The notes beneath the pieces were generated by a model, which had not been told where the DNA came from, ran no database searches, and worked only from the letters and a program-made list of their open reading frames with translations. A stretch of DNA of 64,000 bases from Mycobacterium scrofulaceum (GTDB lineage Bacteria > Actinomycetota > Actinomycetes > Mycobacteriales > Mycobacteriaceae): positions 1 to 64,000 of the forward strand of contig NZ_LZJW01000002.1 in assembly GCF_001667885.1 (NCBI RefSeq). Reading direction: 5' to 3'. Position numbers and translations under genes: made by a program. This document shows, in pieces, positions 45,623 through 54,594 of this stretch (the first letter of the stretch is position 1; each line of letters opens with the position of its first letter).

Positions 45623-47113
45623 TCAGGCGCTGATCTCCTCGGCCACCGGTTTGGGCAGCACCTCCAGGTAGTCGGCGAACGCGACCGCCCTTGTGCGGCG
45701 CTGGTATTCGTGCACCAGCCCCGGCCAGTTGGTGGTGACCCGCCCGGACGCGGTGCGGTACCAGGAGGCGCAGGAGGTCCACACGCCGGCGTCGAGCCGG
45801 GCCTGGACCTCCGCGTCGTAGGCCTGCTCCGCGGCGCGCCGAACCTCGAACGCGCGGGCCACGCCGCCGCGGGCGAGCTCTTCGGTGATCTGGCGGATGT
45901 AGCGGGCCTGCTGCTCCATCATCAGGATGATCGAGCTGCTGCCCAGGTTGGTGTTCGGGCCATAGATCAAAAACATGTTCGGGAAGCCCGGCACGGCCAT
46001 GCCCAGGTGGGCGCGCGCGCCTTCCGCCCACTCGGACTGCAGGTCCCGGCCGTCGCGGCCGGTGATCGTCATCGGGGCGAGGAATTCGGTGGCCTTGAAC
46101 CCCGTGCCGTAGATGACGACGTCGACTTCGTGCAGCCTGCCGTCGGCGGTGCGCACCCCCGTCGCCGTCACCTCGGTGATCGCGCCGGTCTGCACGTCGA
46201 CGTTGGCACTGGCCAGCGCCGGATACCAGTCGTTACTGAACAGCACGCGCTTGCAGCCGATCGGGTAGTCGGGGGTCAGCTTCGCCAGCAGCACCGGATC
46301 CTTGATGTGGCGCTTGAGATTCAGCGACGCGGCGACGCCCACCAGCCGGGCGAGCGGGGCCACCTTGGTCAGCGCGAGCCCGAAGAACTCCGAGATCTCC
46401 CAGATCAGGCCGCGCATGGCGGCGGCGAAGCCGGGCGCCTTGGCGAACGCGGCGTGGTGCGCGGCGGTGTAGGCGCGGTCGGGCTTGGGGACGATGTAGG
46501 GCGCGGAGCGCTGAAAGACGGTGACCTGCCCCGCGGTCTGGCGGATGCGGGGGACGAATTGGATCGCGGATGCGCCGGTGCCCAGGACGGCGACGCGCTT
46601 GCCGGTCAGGTCGACGTCGTGGCGCCACTGCGCCGAATGGAACGAGGGACCCGCGAACGTGTCGAGCCCCGGGATGTTCGGCAGCGCCGGCCGCGACAAC
46701 TGGCCCACGGCGGGCACCAGCACGTCGGCCTCGAACACCTCGCCGGACGAGGTCTCGACCCGCCAGGTGGCGGTTCCGTCGTCGTAGGCCGCCGACGTGA
46801 CCTCGACCCCGGTGCGCACCATGTCGCGCAGGCCGAACCGGTCGGCGGTGTCGTGGATGTAGCCGAGGATGTCCGGCTGCTCGGCGTACCGACGCCCCCA
46901 GTCGGTCTTGCGGGCGAAGGAGTACGAGTACAGGTTCGACGGGACGTCGCAGGCGGCGCCGGGGTAGGTGTTCTCCCGCCAGACGCCGCCGATGTCGCCG
47001 GCCTTCTCCAGCACCGTCACGTCGGCCAGGCCGTCCCTGGACAGCTCGTAGGCGGCGGCGAGGCCACCGAAGCCGGCCCCGATCACCAATACGCGAGGAC
47101 GAGTTGAAGTCAT
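45623..47113 (-). CDS. Baeyer-Villiger-type flavin monooxygenase
   Basis: A 496-residue flavoprotein. The FAD motif is [16 protein letters not shown]; the Baeyer-Villiger fingerprint FAGPSFHSAQW (FxGxxxHxxxW) is intact near residue 150, and a second Rossmann motif VAVLGTGASAIQFVP binds NADPH. It should insert oxygen next to a ketone carbonyl. It is preceded by the AraC-type regulator gene on the same strand, and probably both are controlled together. The range of natural ketone substrates is unknown. Confidence 0.92.
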   Translation of the reverse strand: MTSTRPRVLVIGAGFGGLAAAYELSRDGLADVTVLEKAGDIGGVWRENTYPGAACDVPSNLYSYSFARKTDWGRRYAEQPDILGYIHDTADRFGLRDMVRTGVEVTSAAYDDGTATWRVETSSGEVFEADVLVPAVGQLSRPALPNIPGLDTFAGPSFHSAQWRHDVDLTGKRVAVLGTGASAIQFVPRIRQTAGQVTVFQRSAPYIVPKPDRAYTAAHHAAFAKAPGFAAAMRGLIWEISEFFGLALTKVAPLARLVGVAASLNLKRHIKDPVLLAKLTPDYPIGCKRVLFSNDWYPALASANVDVQTGAITEVTATGVRTADGRLHEVDVVIYGTGFKATEFLAPMTITGRDGRDLQSEWAEGARAHLGMAVPGFPNMFLIYGPNTNLGSSSIILMMEQQARYIRQITEELARGGVARAFEVRRAAEQAYDAEVQARLDAGVWTSCASWYRTASGRVTTNWPGLVHEYQRRTRAVAFADYLEVLPKPVAEEISA

Positions 47114-47188
47114 GACTGAAACGGTAGGGCCGGGCCGCGTGTCACCGGCAGCCGATTGCGGTCGGCGAATCCATAATTCCGGCCACGA

Positions 47189-48250
47189 TCAGACGGCGAC
47201 CAACCGCCCGCGCGGCGCCACCGACCGCTGGTAGCGCGCGGGAGTGGTGCCCGTCCACCGCTTGAACGCGGCGATGAAGCTCGTCGCCTCCGCGTAGCCC
47301 AGCCGCAACGCCACGTCGTCCACCGACAGCGCGCCCGTCGCCAACAGCTCCTCGGCGAGGACCCGGTGCACCTCCTCGAGGAGATCCCGGAAGGTGGTGT
47401 TCTCCTCGGCCAGCCGCCGCCGCAGCGTCCGTTCGCTCATCGCCAGCTGCCGGGCGACGGCCGCGATGGTGTGGGGTTCGCCGTCGATCGAGGCGAGCCG
47501 CTCGCGGACTTGCCGGGCGACCCCGGTCCGCTCCCGGCGCCGCTCCAACAGCGCGCGGCATTGCTGCTCGCACATGGCCACGCTGATCTCGCTGGCCTGG
47601 GGCAGCGGGTTGTCCAGCAACTCGGCCGGCCACCGCGCCACATTGGCCGGCGAGCCGTAACGCGGGGGCACGCCAAATTCCTTGAGGGCCAAGGTGTCCG
47701 ACGACGGCGCCGGACCCTCGAACTCGATCGACGTGAACGGGACGGCGCGGCCGAGCAGCTCCGACATGACTTGGGCGATGGCCGTCAGGTCGCGTCGCAC
47801 CAGGAATTCCGCGACTGCGCCGGTCAGGTCGGGCAGGTCGAGCCGCAGCGCCGCCTCCGGCCCGTCCACGGTGACGCTCGGCAGGCAGAAGCCGTAGCTG
47901 AGCTCGTAGAACCGGGCCGCGAACCGGACGGCGTCGCCCAGCGTCGAACTGGTCAGGCAAGCGAAGCCGAAGATGCCCAACGATCCGACGTGATAGGCGC
48001 CGCCGACCTGCACCCCGAGGTTGGCGGGGTCACCCAGCAGGTTGACCAGGTTCGTCACGACGGCCAGCTCCTGGCGGCCGACGATCATCCGGTTGTGGTC
48101 GCGCAGGTCGGGCTCCGACAGGCCGGTCCCGTCGAGCACGTCCGCTACGGCAAGGCCCTTCGCGCAACCGAATTCGGCCATCAGCGCGACGCTGGCCATG
48201 CTGCGCGGGAAATCCCAGTGCGAGACCTGGCGACCGGCGAACACCTGCAC
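47189..48250 (-). CDS. AraC-family transcriptional regulator
   Basis: A 353-residue regulator with an N-terminal ligand-binding domain (MASVALMAEFGCAKGLAVA, AYHVGSLGIFGFACLT) and a C-terminal AraC helix-turn-helix pair (IAAVARQLAMSERTLRRRL and VDDVALRLGYAEATSFIAAF). The GTG at 48250 is the best start; the long open frame extending to 49426 lies opposite or over desA3 and encodes no family-like sequence. It is upstream of the monooxygenase gene and downstream of desA3, so it may regulate either. Confidence 0.85.
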   Translation of the reverse strand: MQVFAGRQVSHWDFPRSMASVALMAEFGCAKGLAVADVLDGTGLSEPDLRDHNRMIVGRQELAVVTNLVNLLGDPANLGVQVGGAYHVGSLGIFGFACLTSSTLGDAVRFAARFYELSYGFCLPSVTVDGPEAALRLDLPDLTGAVAEFLVRRDLTAIAQVMSELLGRAVPFTSIEFEGPAPSSDTLALKEFGVPPRYGSPANVARWPAELLDNPLPQASEISVAMCEQQCRALLERRRERTGVARQVRERLASIDGEPHTIAAVARQLAMSERTLRRRLAEENTTFRDLLEEVHRVLAEELLATGALSVDDVALRLGYAEATSFIAAFKRWTGTTPARYQRSVAPRGRLVAV

Positions 48251-48345
48251 GTGTCCAGTATGGCGAACGGCGAAACCGCCGAACGTGCGCGCACTGCGCG
48301 AATCAGCCCGAAACCGCGGGCTCAGTGTCCGCTCAGTGTGGACCG

Positions 48346-49635
48346 CTAGGCCGCGATGTCGCCGGTGATCGCGCGCCGCGCGTCGCGTTGCGCCCGCTTG
48401 CCGCGCCGCCAGCCGCGCACGGTCTCGATGGCGGTCTTCAGCCCGCGCCGGCGGCCGGTCTCCGGGTCGGTGCCCGCGAATTCGGGCCCCAGCTCGTCGA
48501 ACATCCGCTCGCTGCGGGTTTCGGGCGCGTTGTCGGCGTCGTCGCGCAGGTATTTGTTCGGCAACGACAGCTTGGCCAGCGTGCGCCACGTCTTGCCGTA
48601 CTGCACCAGGAACGACCCGGTCGTGTAGGGCAGGTCGTACTTGTCGCAGATTTCGCGCACCCGCACCGCGATCTCCGCATACCGGTTGCTCGGCAGGTCC
48701 GGGAACAGGTGGTGCTCGATCTGGTGGGACAGGTTGCCGCTCATGAACCGCAGCGCCGGCCCCGCCTCGAAGTTGGCGCTGCCCAGCATCTGGCGCAGGT
48801 ACCACTGCCCCTTGGTTTCGCCGATCATGTCGGTCTTGGTGAATTTCTCTGCGCCATCGGGGAAATGGCCGCAGAAGATGACCGCATTGGCCCACACGTT
48901 GCGAATGATGTTGGCCACCGCGTTGGCCTTCAGCGTGGACCGGTACGTCGCGCCGGGCGACAGCGCGGTCAGCGCCGGGAAGGCGACGTAGTCCTTCACC
49001 ACCTGCCGGCCGGCCTTGGCCAGGAACTCGTCGACCCGCTGCCGGGCGTCGTCGTGCTCCATGCGCTTCTTGACGATCTTGCCGATCTCCACGTGCTGCA
49101 GGCCGACGCCCCACTCGAAGAGCAGCGCCAGCATGGTGTTGTAGACCAGGTTGAAGAGGTTGAACCGCTTCCAGCGCTGGTCGCGGGTGACACGCAGCAG
49201 GCCGTAGCCCACGTCGTCGTCCATCCCGAGGATGTTCGTGTACTTGTGGTGCACGAAGTTGTGGGTGTAGCGCCAGTGCTTGGACGACCCGCTCATGTCC
49301 CACTCCCACGTCGAGGAGTGGATCTCGGGGTCGTTCATCCAGTCCCACTGGCCGTGCATGACGTTGTGGCCGATCTCCATGTTCTCGATGATTTTGGCCA
49401 CGCCCAGCGTTACGGTGCCGGCCCACCAGGCCGAGCGGCGAGAACTGGCGGCCAGCAGCAGCCGGCCGGATACCTCCAGCGCACGCTGGGCCGCGATGGT
49501 GCGGCGGATGTAGCGGGCGTCCCGCTCGCCGCGCGAGTCTTCGATGTCCTGGCGGATGGCGTCCAGCTCGACGGCCAGGTTTTCGATATCGGCGTCCGTC
49601 AGATGGGCGAATACGTCGACGTCGGTGATCGCCAT
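48346..49635 (-). CDS. desA3: DesA3 acyl-CoA Delta9 desaturase
   Basis: A 429-residue membrane desaturase. The three histidine boxes are GHNVMHGQ, HNFVHHKYT and HQIEHHLF (HxxxH, HxxxHH, HxxHH), which hold the diiron centre. It makes oleic acid from stearoyl-CoA and works with the adjacent reductase. The ATG at 49635 follows AGGGAGAAG and yields a length close to Rv3229c; the frame continues upstream without family likeness. A perfect inverted repeat lies 61 bases before the start. The target of isoxyl in M. tuberculosis is this enzyme. Confidence 0.95.
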   Translation of the reverse strand: MAITDVDVFAHLTDADIENLAVELDAIRQDIEDSRGERDARYIRRTIAAQRALEVSGRLLLAASSRRSAWWAGTVTLGVAKIIENMEIGHNVMHGQWDWMNDPEIHSSTWEWDMSGSSKHWRYTHNFVHHKYTNILGMDDDVGYGLLRVTRDQRWKRFNLFNLVYNTMLALLFEWGVGLQHVEIGKIVKKRMEHDDARQRVDEFLAKAGRQVVKDYVAFPALTALSPGATYRSTLKANAVANIIRNVWANAVIFCGHFPDGAEKFTKTDMIGETKGQWYLRQMLGSANFEAGPALRFMSGNLSHQIEHHLFPDLPSNRYAEIAVRVREICDKYDLPYTTGSFLVQYGKTWRTLAKLSLPNKYLRDDADNAPETRSERMFDELGPEFAGTDPETGRRRGLKTAIETVRGWRRGKRAQRDARRAITGDIAA

Positions 49636-49695
49636 CGTCTTCTTCTCCCTACGGTTTGATTTGTCCGTCCTGAACAGGTCAAGACCTACGCTATC

Positions 49696-49719
49696 GTAAC
49701 CTACGAATCCGTAGGTTAC
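49696..49719. promoter_or_regulatory. perfect palindromic operator upstream of desA3
   Basis: Arms GTAACCTACG (49696-49705) and CGTAGGTTAC (49710-49719) are perfectly complementary with a 4-base spacer. It is typical of a TetR-type operator. It lies in the 97-base gap between the reductase stop and the desA3 start. This suggests that desA3 can be repressed separately from its reductase. The regulator is not identified in this window. Confidence 0.85.
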
Positions 49720-49732
49720 CTGTGAGTAGCCT

Positions 49733-50929
49733 TTAGATGTCGAGCACGCAGTCGCCCGAGGCGGCCGAGACACACGTCTGAATCCGGGTGCCCGGATCGT
49801 GTTCCACGCCGGTGCGCAGGTCGCGAACGTGACCCTCCACCAGACCCACCACGCACGACTGACATATACCCATTCGGCAGCCGAACGGCATCTGCACGCC
49901 AGCCCCCTCCCCCGCGTCCATCAACGACGTGGCGGCGTCGGCAGCGACGGCGCGGCCGCTCTGCGCGAAGGTGACCGTGCCGCCCGCGCCTGCCGGCGCG
50001 GCCTTGGACACCGCGAACCGCTCCAGGTGCAGCCGGTCGCCGATGCCCGCCGCCGACCAGATCTTCTCGGCCTGGGCCAGCATGCCCTCCGGCCCGCAGG
50101 CCCACGTGTGGCGTTCGCGCCAGTCCGGCACCTCGTGATCGAGCAGGGCGAGGTCGAGCCGGCCCTGCGAGCGGGTCTCCCGCAGCTTCAGTCGGTAGCC
50201 CGGGTGGTCGGCGGCCAGCGCGGCCAGCTCGGCGCGAAACATCACGTCGGATTCGGTGGGCGCCGAATGCACGTGCGTGATGTCACCAATCTGGTTGCGC
50301 CGCACCAGGGTTCGCAGCATCGACATCACCGGGGTGATCCCGGATCCGGCGGTGAGGAACAGGATCGACGACGGCGCCGGATCGGGCAGCACGAAGTTGC
50401 CCTGCGGCGCGGCCAGCCGGACGATGGTCCCCCGCGCGACGCCGGCCACCAGGTGGGTCGAGAGGAAACCCTCGGGCATCGCCTTGACGGTGATGGTGAC
50501 GGTGCGCGCGGAGCCGGATCCGGACGTCTCGGCGGGGCTGGACGTCAGCGAATACGACCGCCAACGCCAGCGTCCGTCCACCAGCAGGCCGATCCCGATG
50601 TACTGGCCCGGCTGGTAGTCGAAGTCGAAGCCCCACCCCGGCTTGATCACCAGGGTCGCGGAATCCTCCGTCTCGCGGCGCACCTCGAGGATGCGGCCCC
50701 GCAATTCTCGCGCGGACCACAGCGGGTTCGCCAGGTGCAGGTAGTCGTCGGGCAGCAACGGTGTGGTGATGCGCGCGGCGATCTTGCGCAGCGCGTGCCA
50801 ACCGGGATGGCGGTCCGCGCCCGCGACAACGGGTCGCTTGGTCTCGACGACGTTGCCCTTGATAGCGGGGTTACGTCTGCCCAGCGGAAGCTCCTGCTCA
50901 CTACGCGGCGTCTTGGTTGCGCTCACCAT
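49733..50929 (-). CDS. ferredoxin-NADP-type reductase, DesA3 partner
   Basis: A 398-residue electron-transfer protein. An FAD-binding [13 protein letters not shown] near residue 125, a nucleotide-binding [15 protein letters not shown], and a C-terminal plant-type 2Fe-2S domain with CRMGICQSC and a fourth Cys in RIQTCVSA. It delivers electrons from NADPH to DesA3 and corresponds to Rv3230c. The ATG at 50929 is chosen; upstream open sequence is not conserved. CTACG half-sites related to the desA3 palindrome lie upstream, so both genes may share a regulator. Confidence 0.92.
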   Translation of the reverse strand: MVSATKTPRSEQELPLGRRNPAIKGNVVETKRPVVAGADRHPGWHALRKIAARITTPLLPDDYLHLANPLWSARELRGRILEVRRETEDSATLVIKPGWGFDFDYQPGQYIGIGLLVDGRWRWRSYSLTSSPAETSGSGSARTVTITVKAMPEGFLSTHLVAGVARGTIVRLAAPQGNFVLPDPAPSSILFLTAGSGITPVMSMLRTLVRRNQIGDITHVHSAPTESDVMFRAELAALAADHPGYRLKLRETRSQGRLDLALLDHEVPDWRERHTWACGPEGMLAQAEKIWSAAGIGDRLHLERFAVSKAAPAGAGGTVTFAQSGRAVAADAATSLMDAGEGAGVQMPFGCRMGICQSCVVGLVEGHVRDLRTGVEHDPGTRIQTCVSAASGDCVLDI

Positions 50930-50954
50930 TGTGGTCGATTCCTGGGGCCTCACG

Positions 50955-50987
50955 AAACCTACGGTACCGTAACCTACGGTTGCGTAG
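50955..50987. promoter_or_regulatory. operator-like repeats upstream of the DesA3 reductase gene
   Basis: AACCTACGG occurs twice (50956 and 50971). The second copy is part of GTAACCTACG (50969-50978), identical to the left arm of the desA3 palindrome, and pairs with CGTAG (50983-50987) across a 4-base gap. This is a degenerate version of the desA3 site, 26 bases upstream of the start codon. Confidence 0.75.
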
Positions 50988-51023
50988 CTAGGGCGGCGCG
51001 CCCCGAACGCGTCACATTCGGCG

Positions 51024-51542
51024 TCAGAGCAGCTCGAGCAGGAACGGCAGCTCCTGGTTGGCGTACCAGGCCAGATCGTGGTCCTGAGCGTCGCCGACCA
51101 CCAGCTCGGCGTCCTCATCGCCCAGGTCGGCGGCGTCGATGACCTCAATGGCCTTCGTCACGTCCGGCTCGGCCGCCGCGTTGTCGACGTACGCGGCGAC
51201 CACATCCTCCAGCGCGACGGGCGCGCCGAGTCTCACCACGGCGTCGTCGAGGTCGGGACGGAAGGTGACGTCGCCGACCTCGGCGGCCAGCACCGCACGC
51301 CGCGGCGGCAGGGCACCGCCGGAGGCGGCTTCCTCCGCTTCCGAGTCGGCCAGCAGGCGCAGCGACGCCAGCGCCGCCTCGCGCAGCGCGACCTCGGCGA
51401 GCTCGTCGTCGTCACCCTCGGCGTAGGACTCCCGCAACGTCGGCGTCAGCGCGAACGCGGTGCCGTTGACGGGCATCAACGAGCCGTCGGCGACCAACCG
51501 CTGCAACATGGCCAGCGTGGCCGGGATGTAGACCAGCGTCAC
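51024..51542 (-). CDS. conserved hypothetical protein (Rv3231c-like)
   Basis: A 172-residue soluble protein that begins [20 protein letters not shown] and ends in an acidic region ([22 protein letters not shown]). It matches Rv3231c in position and size. It has no known motif, but the last helix is conserved in actinobacteria in my memory. Its start overlaps the ppk2 stop by 4 bases, so it is translated with ppk2. Function unknown. Confidence 0.8.
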   Translation of the reverse strand: MTLVYIPATLAMLQRLVADGSLMPVNGTAFALTPTLRESYAEGDDDELAEVALREAALASLRLLADSEAEEAASGGALPPRRAVLAAEVGDVTFRPDLDDAVVRLGAPVALEDVVAAYVDNAAAEPDVTKAIEVIDAADLGDEDAELVVGDAQDHDLAWYANQELPFLLELL

Positions 51543-52399
51543 GAGGCCCCCATCAGTGTGGCCGCGTAGTCGTCGACGTACTTGGACAGCTCACGCGGCG
51601 GACGCTGGTAGTTCCCGCTCACCACCGGGGCCTTGGGCAGCTTGACCTGGGGCCGCTCGACGTCGTGGTAGGAGATGGTAGCCAGCAGATGCGCCATCAT
51701 GTTCAGCCGCGCGTGCTTCTTGATGTCCGATTCCACCACGTACCACGGGCTGACCGGGGTATCGGTGTGCACCATCATTTCGTCCTTGGCGCGAGAATAA
51801 TCCTCCCGCCGATACAGCGACTCGGTGTCCATCGGGCTCAATTTCCATTGCCGCACAGGGTCATTCAGCCGGGCCCTGAATCGACGCAGCTGCTCGTCGG
51901 CGGAGACCGAGAACCAATACTTGCGCAGCAGAATCCCGTCGTCGATCAACATCTGCTCGAGGATCGGGGTCTGCCGCAAGAACAGCGCATGCTCTTGGGG
52001 CGTGCAGAATCCCATGACTTTTTCCACGCCGGCGCGGTTGTACCACGACCGGTCGAACAGCACGATCTCCCCTTTGGCGGGCAGGTGCGCGATGTAGCGC
52101 TGGTAATACCACTGGCCGCGCTGCCGATCGGTCGGCGCGGGCAACGCGACGATGCGGGCGACGCGCGGGTTGAGATATTCGGTGATCCGTTTGATGGTTC
52201 CGCCCTTGCCCGCTCCGTCGCGGCCTTCGAAGATCACCACGAGCCGCTGGCCGGTGTGCCGCACCCACTCCTGCAGCTTCACGAATTCCGTTTGCAGGCG
52301 GAACAATTCGGTGCGGTATACCTCGTCGGAAATCTTGGGCGCTTTAGCTGCCGCCGATTTCGCCGGTTTCGCCTTCGGGGTTTTCGTCGTGGTACTCAC
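51539..52399 (-). CDS. ppk2: polyphosphate kinase 2
   Basis: A 286-residue PPK2-family kinase. The Walker A is FEGRDGAGKGGTIKRI and the Walker B is VLFDRSWYNRAGVE, with the lid RREDYSRAKDEM. It uses polyphosphate to phosphorylate nucleoside diphosphates or monophosphates. The GTG at 52399 gives MSTTTKTPKAKPAKS, a lysine/alanine-rich leader. It corresponds to Rv3232c. The following gene on the same strand is Rv3231c-like, with a 4-base overlap. Confidence 0.93.
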   Translation of the reverse strand: MSTTTKTPKAKPAKSAAAKAPKISDEVYRTELFRLQTEFVKLQEWVRHTGQRLVVIFEGRDGAGKGGTIKRITEYLNPRVARIVALPAPTDRQRGQWYYQRYIAHLPAKGEIVLFDRSWYNRAGVEKVMGFCTPQEHALFLRQTPILEQMLIDDGILLRKYWFSVSADEQLRRFRARLNDPVRQWKLSPMDTESLYRREDYSRAKDEMMVHTDTPVSPWYVVESDIKKHARLNMMAHLLATISYHDVERPQVKLPKAPVVSGNYQRPPRELSKYVDDYAATLMGAS

Positions 52400-52440
52400 A
52401 TCAACGAATGATAGAACCGGCCGCTTTTCACTTGGACTAA

Positions 52441-53859
52441 TTAGCGGGAAGCTTCCAGCAATTCTTCGAGCGATTGGCTCAACAGCCCGGGCAGCAGGTC
52501 CACGTCGCTCATGGCTTCGCGGTCGGCGTTGATGCCGAAATACAGCATGCCGTTGTAGGAAGTCACGCTGATCGCGAGCGCCTGATTGTGCAGCAGCGGC
52601 GGCACGGCGTACGTCTCGAGCAGCTTGGTGCCCGCGATGTACATCTGTGACTGGGCCCCCGGCGCGTTGGTGATCAGCAGGTTGAACGTCCGCCTGGAGA
52701 AGGTGGGGAAACTGGTGGCGACGCGGATGCCCATGGCATGCAGCGTGGGGGGCGCGAATCCCGACAGGGTGACGATGGTCCTGGCGTCCACCAGGCGCGC
52801 GCCCGTCGGGTTCGATTCGGTGGCGTGCGCGATCTGCGACAACCGCACCACCGCGTTCGGCTCCCCCACCGGCAGGTCGACCAGGAAGGGCGTCACCTGG
52901 CTGATCGCCTGGCCGGGGCCGGTCGCGTCGAGCTGGCCGTCGGCATAGACCGGCAGCGGCGCCATGGCCCGCACCGTCGCGGTCGGCGATACCGCCACCC
53001 CGCGTGACATCAGCCAGTTGCCCAGCGCGCCGGCGATCACCGCGAGCACCACATCGTTGACGTCGCAGTCGTACCGCGCGCGCACCGCCCGGTAGTCGTC
53101 GAGGTTGCCGCACGCCACCGTGAACCGCCGGTGGCGCGAAACGGTGGCATTGAGCGGGCTGCTGGGTGCGGTGCCGCGCGCGACGGTGCGGGCGAAGTCG
53201 AGCACCCGGCGCCCGGCGGCCAGGATCTCGCCATGGTTGGTCACCAGCCCGCCGATGGCCGACCCGACGGCCTGCAGCTGGGCGCCCGGCCCCACGAACC
53301 AGTCGCCGATCGCGCCGAAGATCAGGCGCGCGTCGCCCGGGTCGCGCTCCGGGACCCAGATGTCCTCGGGAAACGCCGGCGGCCGCTTCGTGCGGTCGGC
53401 GATGACGTGGTTGATCTCCAGCGCCGTCATGCCGTTGATCAGGGCTTGGTGCGACTTGGTGTAGAGGGCGACCCGGTTCTTGGACAGGCCCTCGACGAGA
53501 TACATCTCCCACAGCGGCCGCGTCTTGTCCAGCGGCCGGGCGGCCAGGCGGGCGATCAGCTCGTGCAACTGTTCGTCGCTGCCCGGCGACGGCAGTGCGG
53601 AGCGCCGCACGTGATAGGTGATGTCGAAGTCGCCGTCGTCGACCCACACGGGGCGGGCCGAGCCGACCCGGACCTCCCGGACCTTCTGCCGATAGCGCGG
53701 GATCTGGGGTAGCCGTTGTTCGACGGTGGCCAGCAGCGTCTCGTAGCTCAATCCCGCGCGCGGCCGGCGCAGGATGGACAGCGATCCGACGTACATCGGG
53801 GTGGCCGTGTTTTCCAGCCGAAAAAACGACGCGTCCGATGGGGACAGCCGGGTCACCAT
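52441..53859 (-). CDS. tgs3: WS/DGAT-family acyltransferase (Tgs3-like)
   Basis: A 472-residue member of the wax-ester synthase/diacylglycerol acyltransferase family. The N-terminal MVTRLSPSDASFFRLENTA, central NHVIADRTKRPP and C-terminal NLLITNAPGAQSQMYIAG are typical. The active-site HHxxxDG motif is changed to HQALING (KSHQALINGMTAL), losing the second His and the Asp. The family is split into Rv3233c and Rv3234c in M. tuberculosis; here the gene is whole. Activity may be low or altered. Confidence 0.9.
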   Translation of the reverse strand: MVTRLSPSDASFFRLENTATPMYVGSLSILRRPRAGLSYETLLATVEQRLPQIPRYRQKVREVRVGSARPVWVDDGDFDITYHVRRSALPSPGSDEQLHELIARLAARPLDKTRPLWEMYLVEGLSKNRVALYTKSHQALINGMTALEINHVIADRTKRPPAFPEDIWVPERDPGDARLIFGAIGDWFVGPGAQLQAVGSAIGGLVTNHGEILAAGRRVLDFARTVARGTAPSSPLNATVSRHRRFTVACGNLDDYRAVRARYDCDVNDVVLAVIAGALGNWLMSRGVAVSPTATVRAMAPLPVYADGQLDATGPGQAISQVTPFLVDLPVGEPNAVVRLSQIAHATESNPTGARLVDARTIVTLSGFAPPTLHAMGIRVATSFPTFSRRTFNLLITNAPGAQSQMYIAGTKLLETYAVPPLLHNQALAISVTSYNGMLYFGINADREAMSDVDLLPGLLSQSLEELLEASR

Positions 53860-54041
53860 GGGGGCGCAGTCCTCCTCGTCGAATCATCGCCCTGTTGCTG
53901 AAGGAGATGTGCCCCGCCCACGGTAATCGTCTCGCCGGGTTCCGGCCGAGCGCGGGTACGCGCGCGCCGCGGTTGTGCCATGATGACCACTGCCTGCCAC
54001 TCTCCAGCGGGCTCAGGTTCGACCGAAGAGTTGGAGAGTGC

Positions 54042-54584
54042 GTGGTGAACACCAGTCCTGTCGCGGGTCCGTCCGACGTGTTCGCCGTCCAGCCCGTCGT
54101 CGACTACGAGCCTCCCCCGCAGGACGTCCCGCGCGGCGTTCCCGCCTGCCGGCCGTCGGCGCGCGCACCGCTGCGCCGGCGCAGCCCGCACCCCTACCCG
54201 CCCGGGCGGCAACCGGCGGAGCCCGCCCGCGCCGCAACGTCGCCGCAGATGCGTCAGGCGGCGGCCTTCGCCGACGCGGCGCTGCGCCGAGTGCTGGAGG
54301 TCATCGACCGCCGGCGGCCGGCCGCGCAGCTGCGCCCGTTGCTGACGCCCAGCTTGGTGGATTCCGTGGTCGCGCTGGGCCATTCGGCCGCCGGGCGCGC
54401 CGGCGCCGCGGTGCTGCGGCGGGTGCGGCTGCAGCCGGCCGGCCACCGGGACCCCGAGGCCGCCGCCGAGGTCTCGGGCTCCTACAGCCGCGGGAACCGG
54501 ATGCACGCCATCGCCTGCCGGGTCGAGCGGGTGCCCGCCGACGCCGGCGCCCGGTGGCTGGTGGTGGCCCTGCACATCGGTTGA
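54042..54584 (+). CDS. Rv3235-like protein
   Basis: A 180-residue protein with an Arg/Pro-rich N-terminal half and a conserved C-terminal domain of about 100 residues (RQAAAFADAALRRVLEVID, LRPLLTPSLVDSV, MHAIACRVERVPA), seen in actinobacterial small proteins next to secA (Rv3235 family). The GTG at 54042 or 54045 follows GGAGAG; the open frame before it overlaps the tgs3 promoter and has no family likeness. It may be connected to secretion by neighbourhood, but that is only context. Confidence 0.75.
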   Translation: MVNTSPVAGPSDVFAVQPVVDYEPPPQDVPRGVPACRPSARAPLRRRSPHPYPPGRQPAEPARAATSPQMRQAAAFADAALRRVLEVIDRRRPAAQLRPLLTPSLVDSVVALGHSAAGRAGAAVLRRVRLQPAGHRDPEAAAEVSGSYSRGNRMHAIACRVERVPADAGARWLVVALHIG

Positions 54585-54594
54585 CCCGCGGTGC

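Noticed and set aside
48251..49426. Long N-terminal extension of the AraC regulator
   Set aside because: The extension lies on desA3 in another frame on the same strand and encodes no AraC-like sequence; the GTG at 48250 fits the family.
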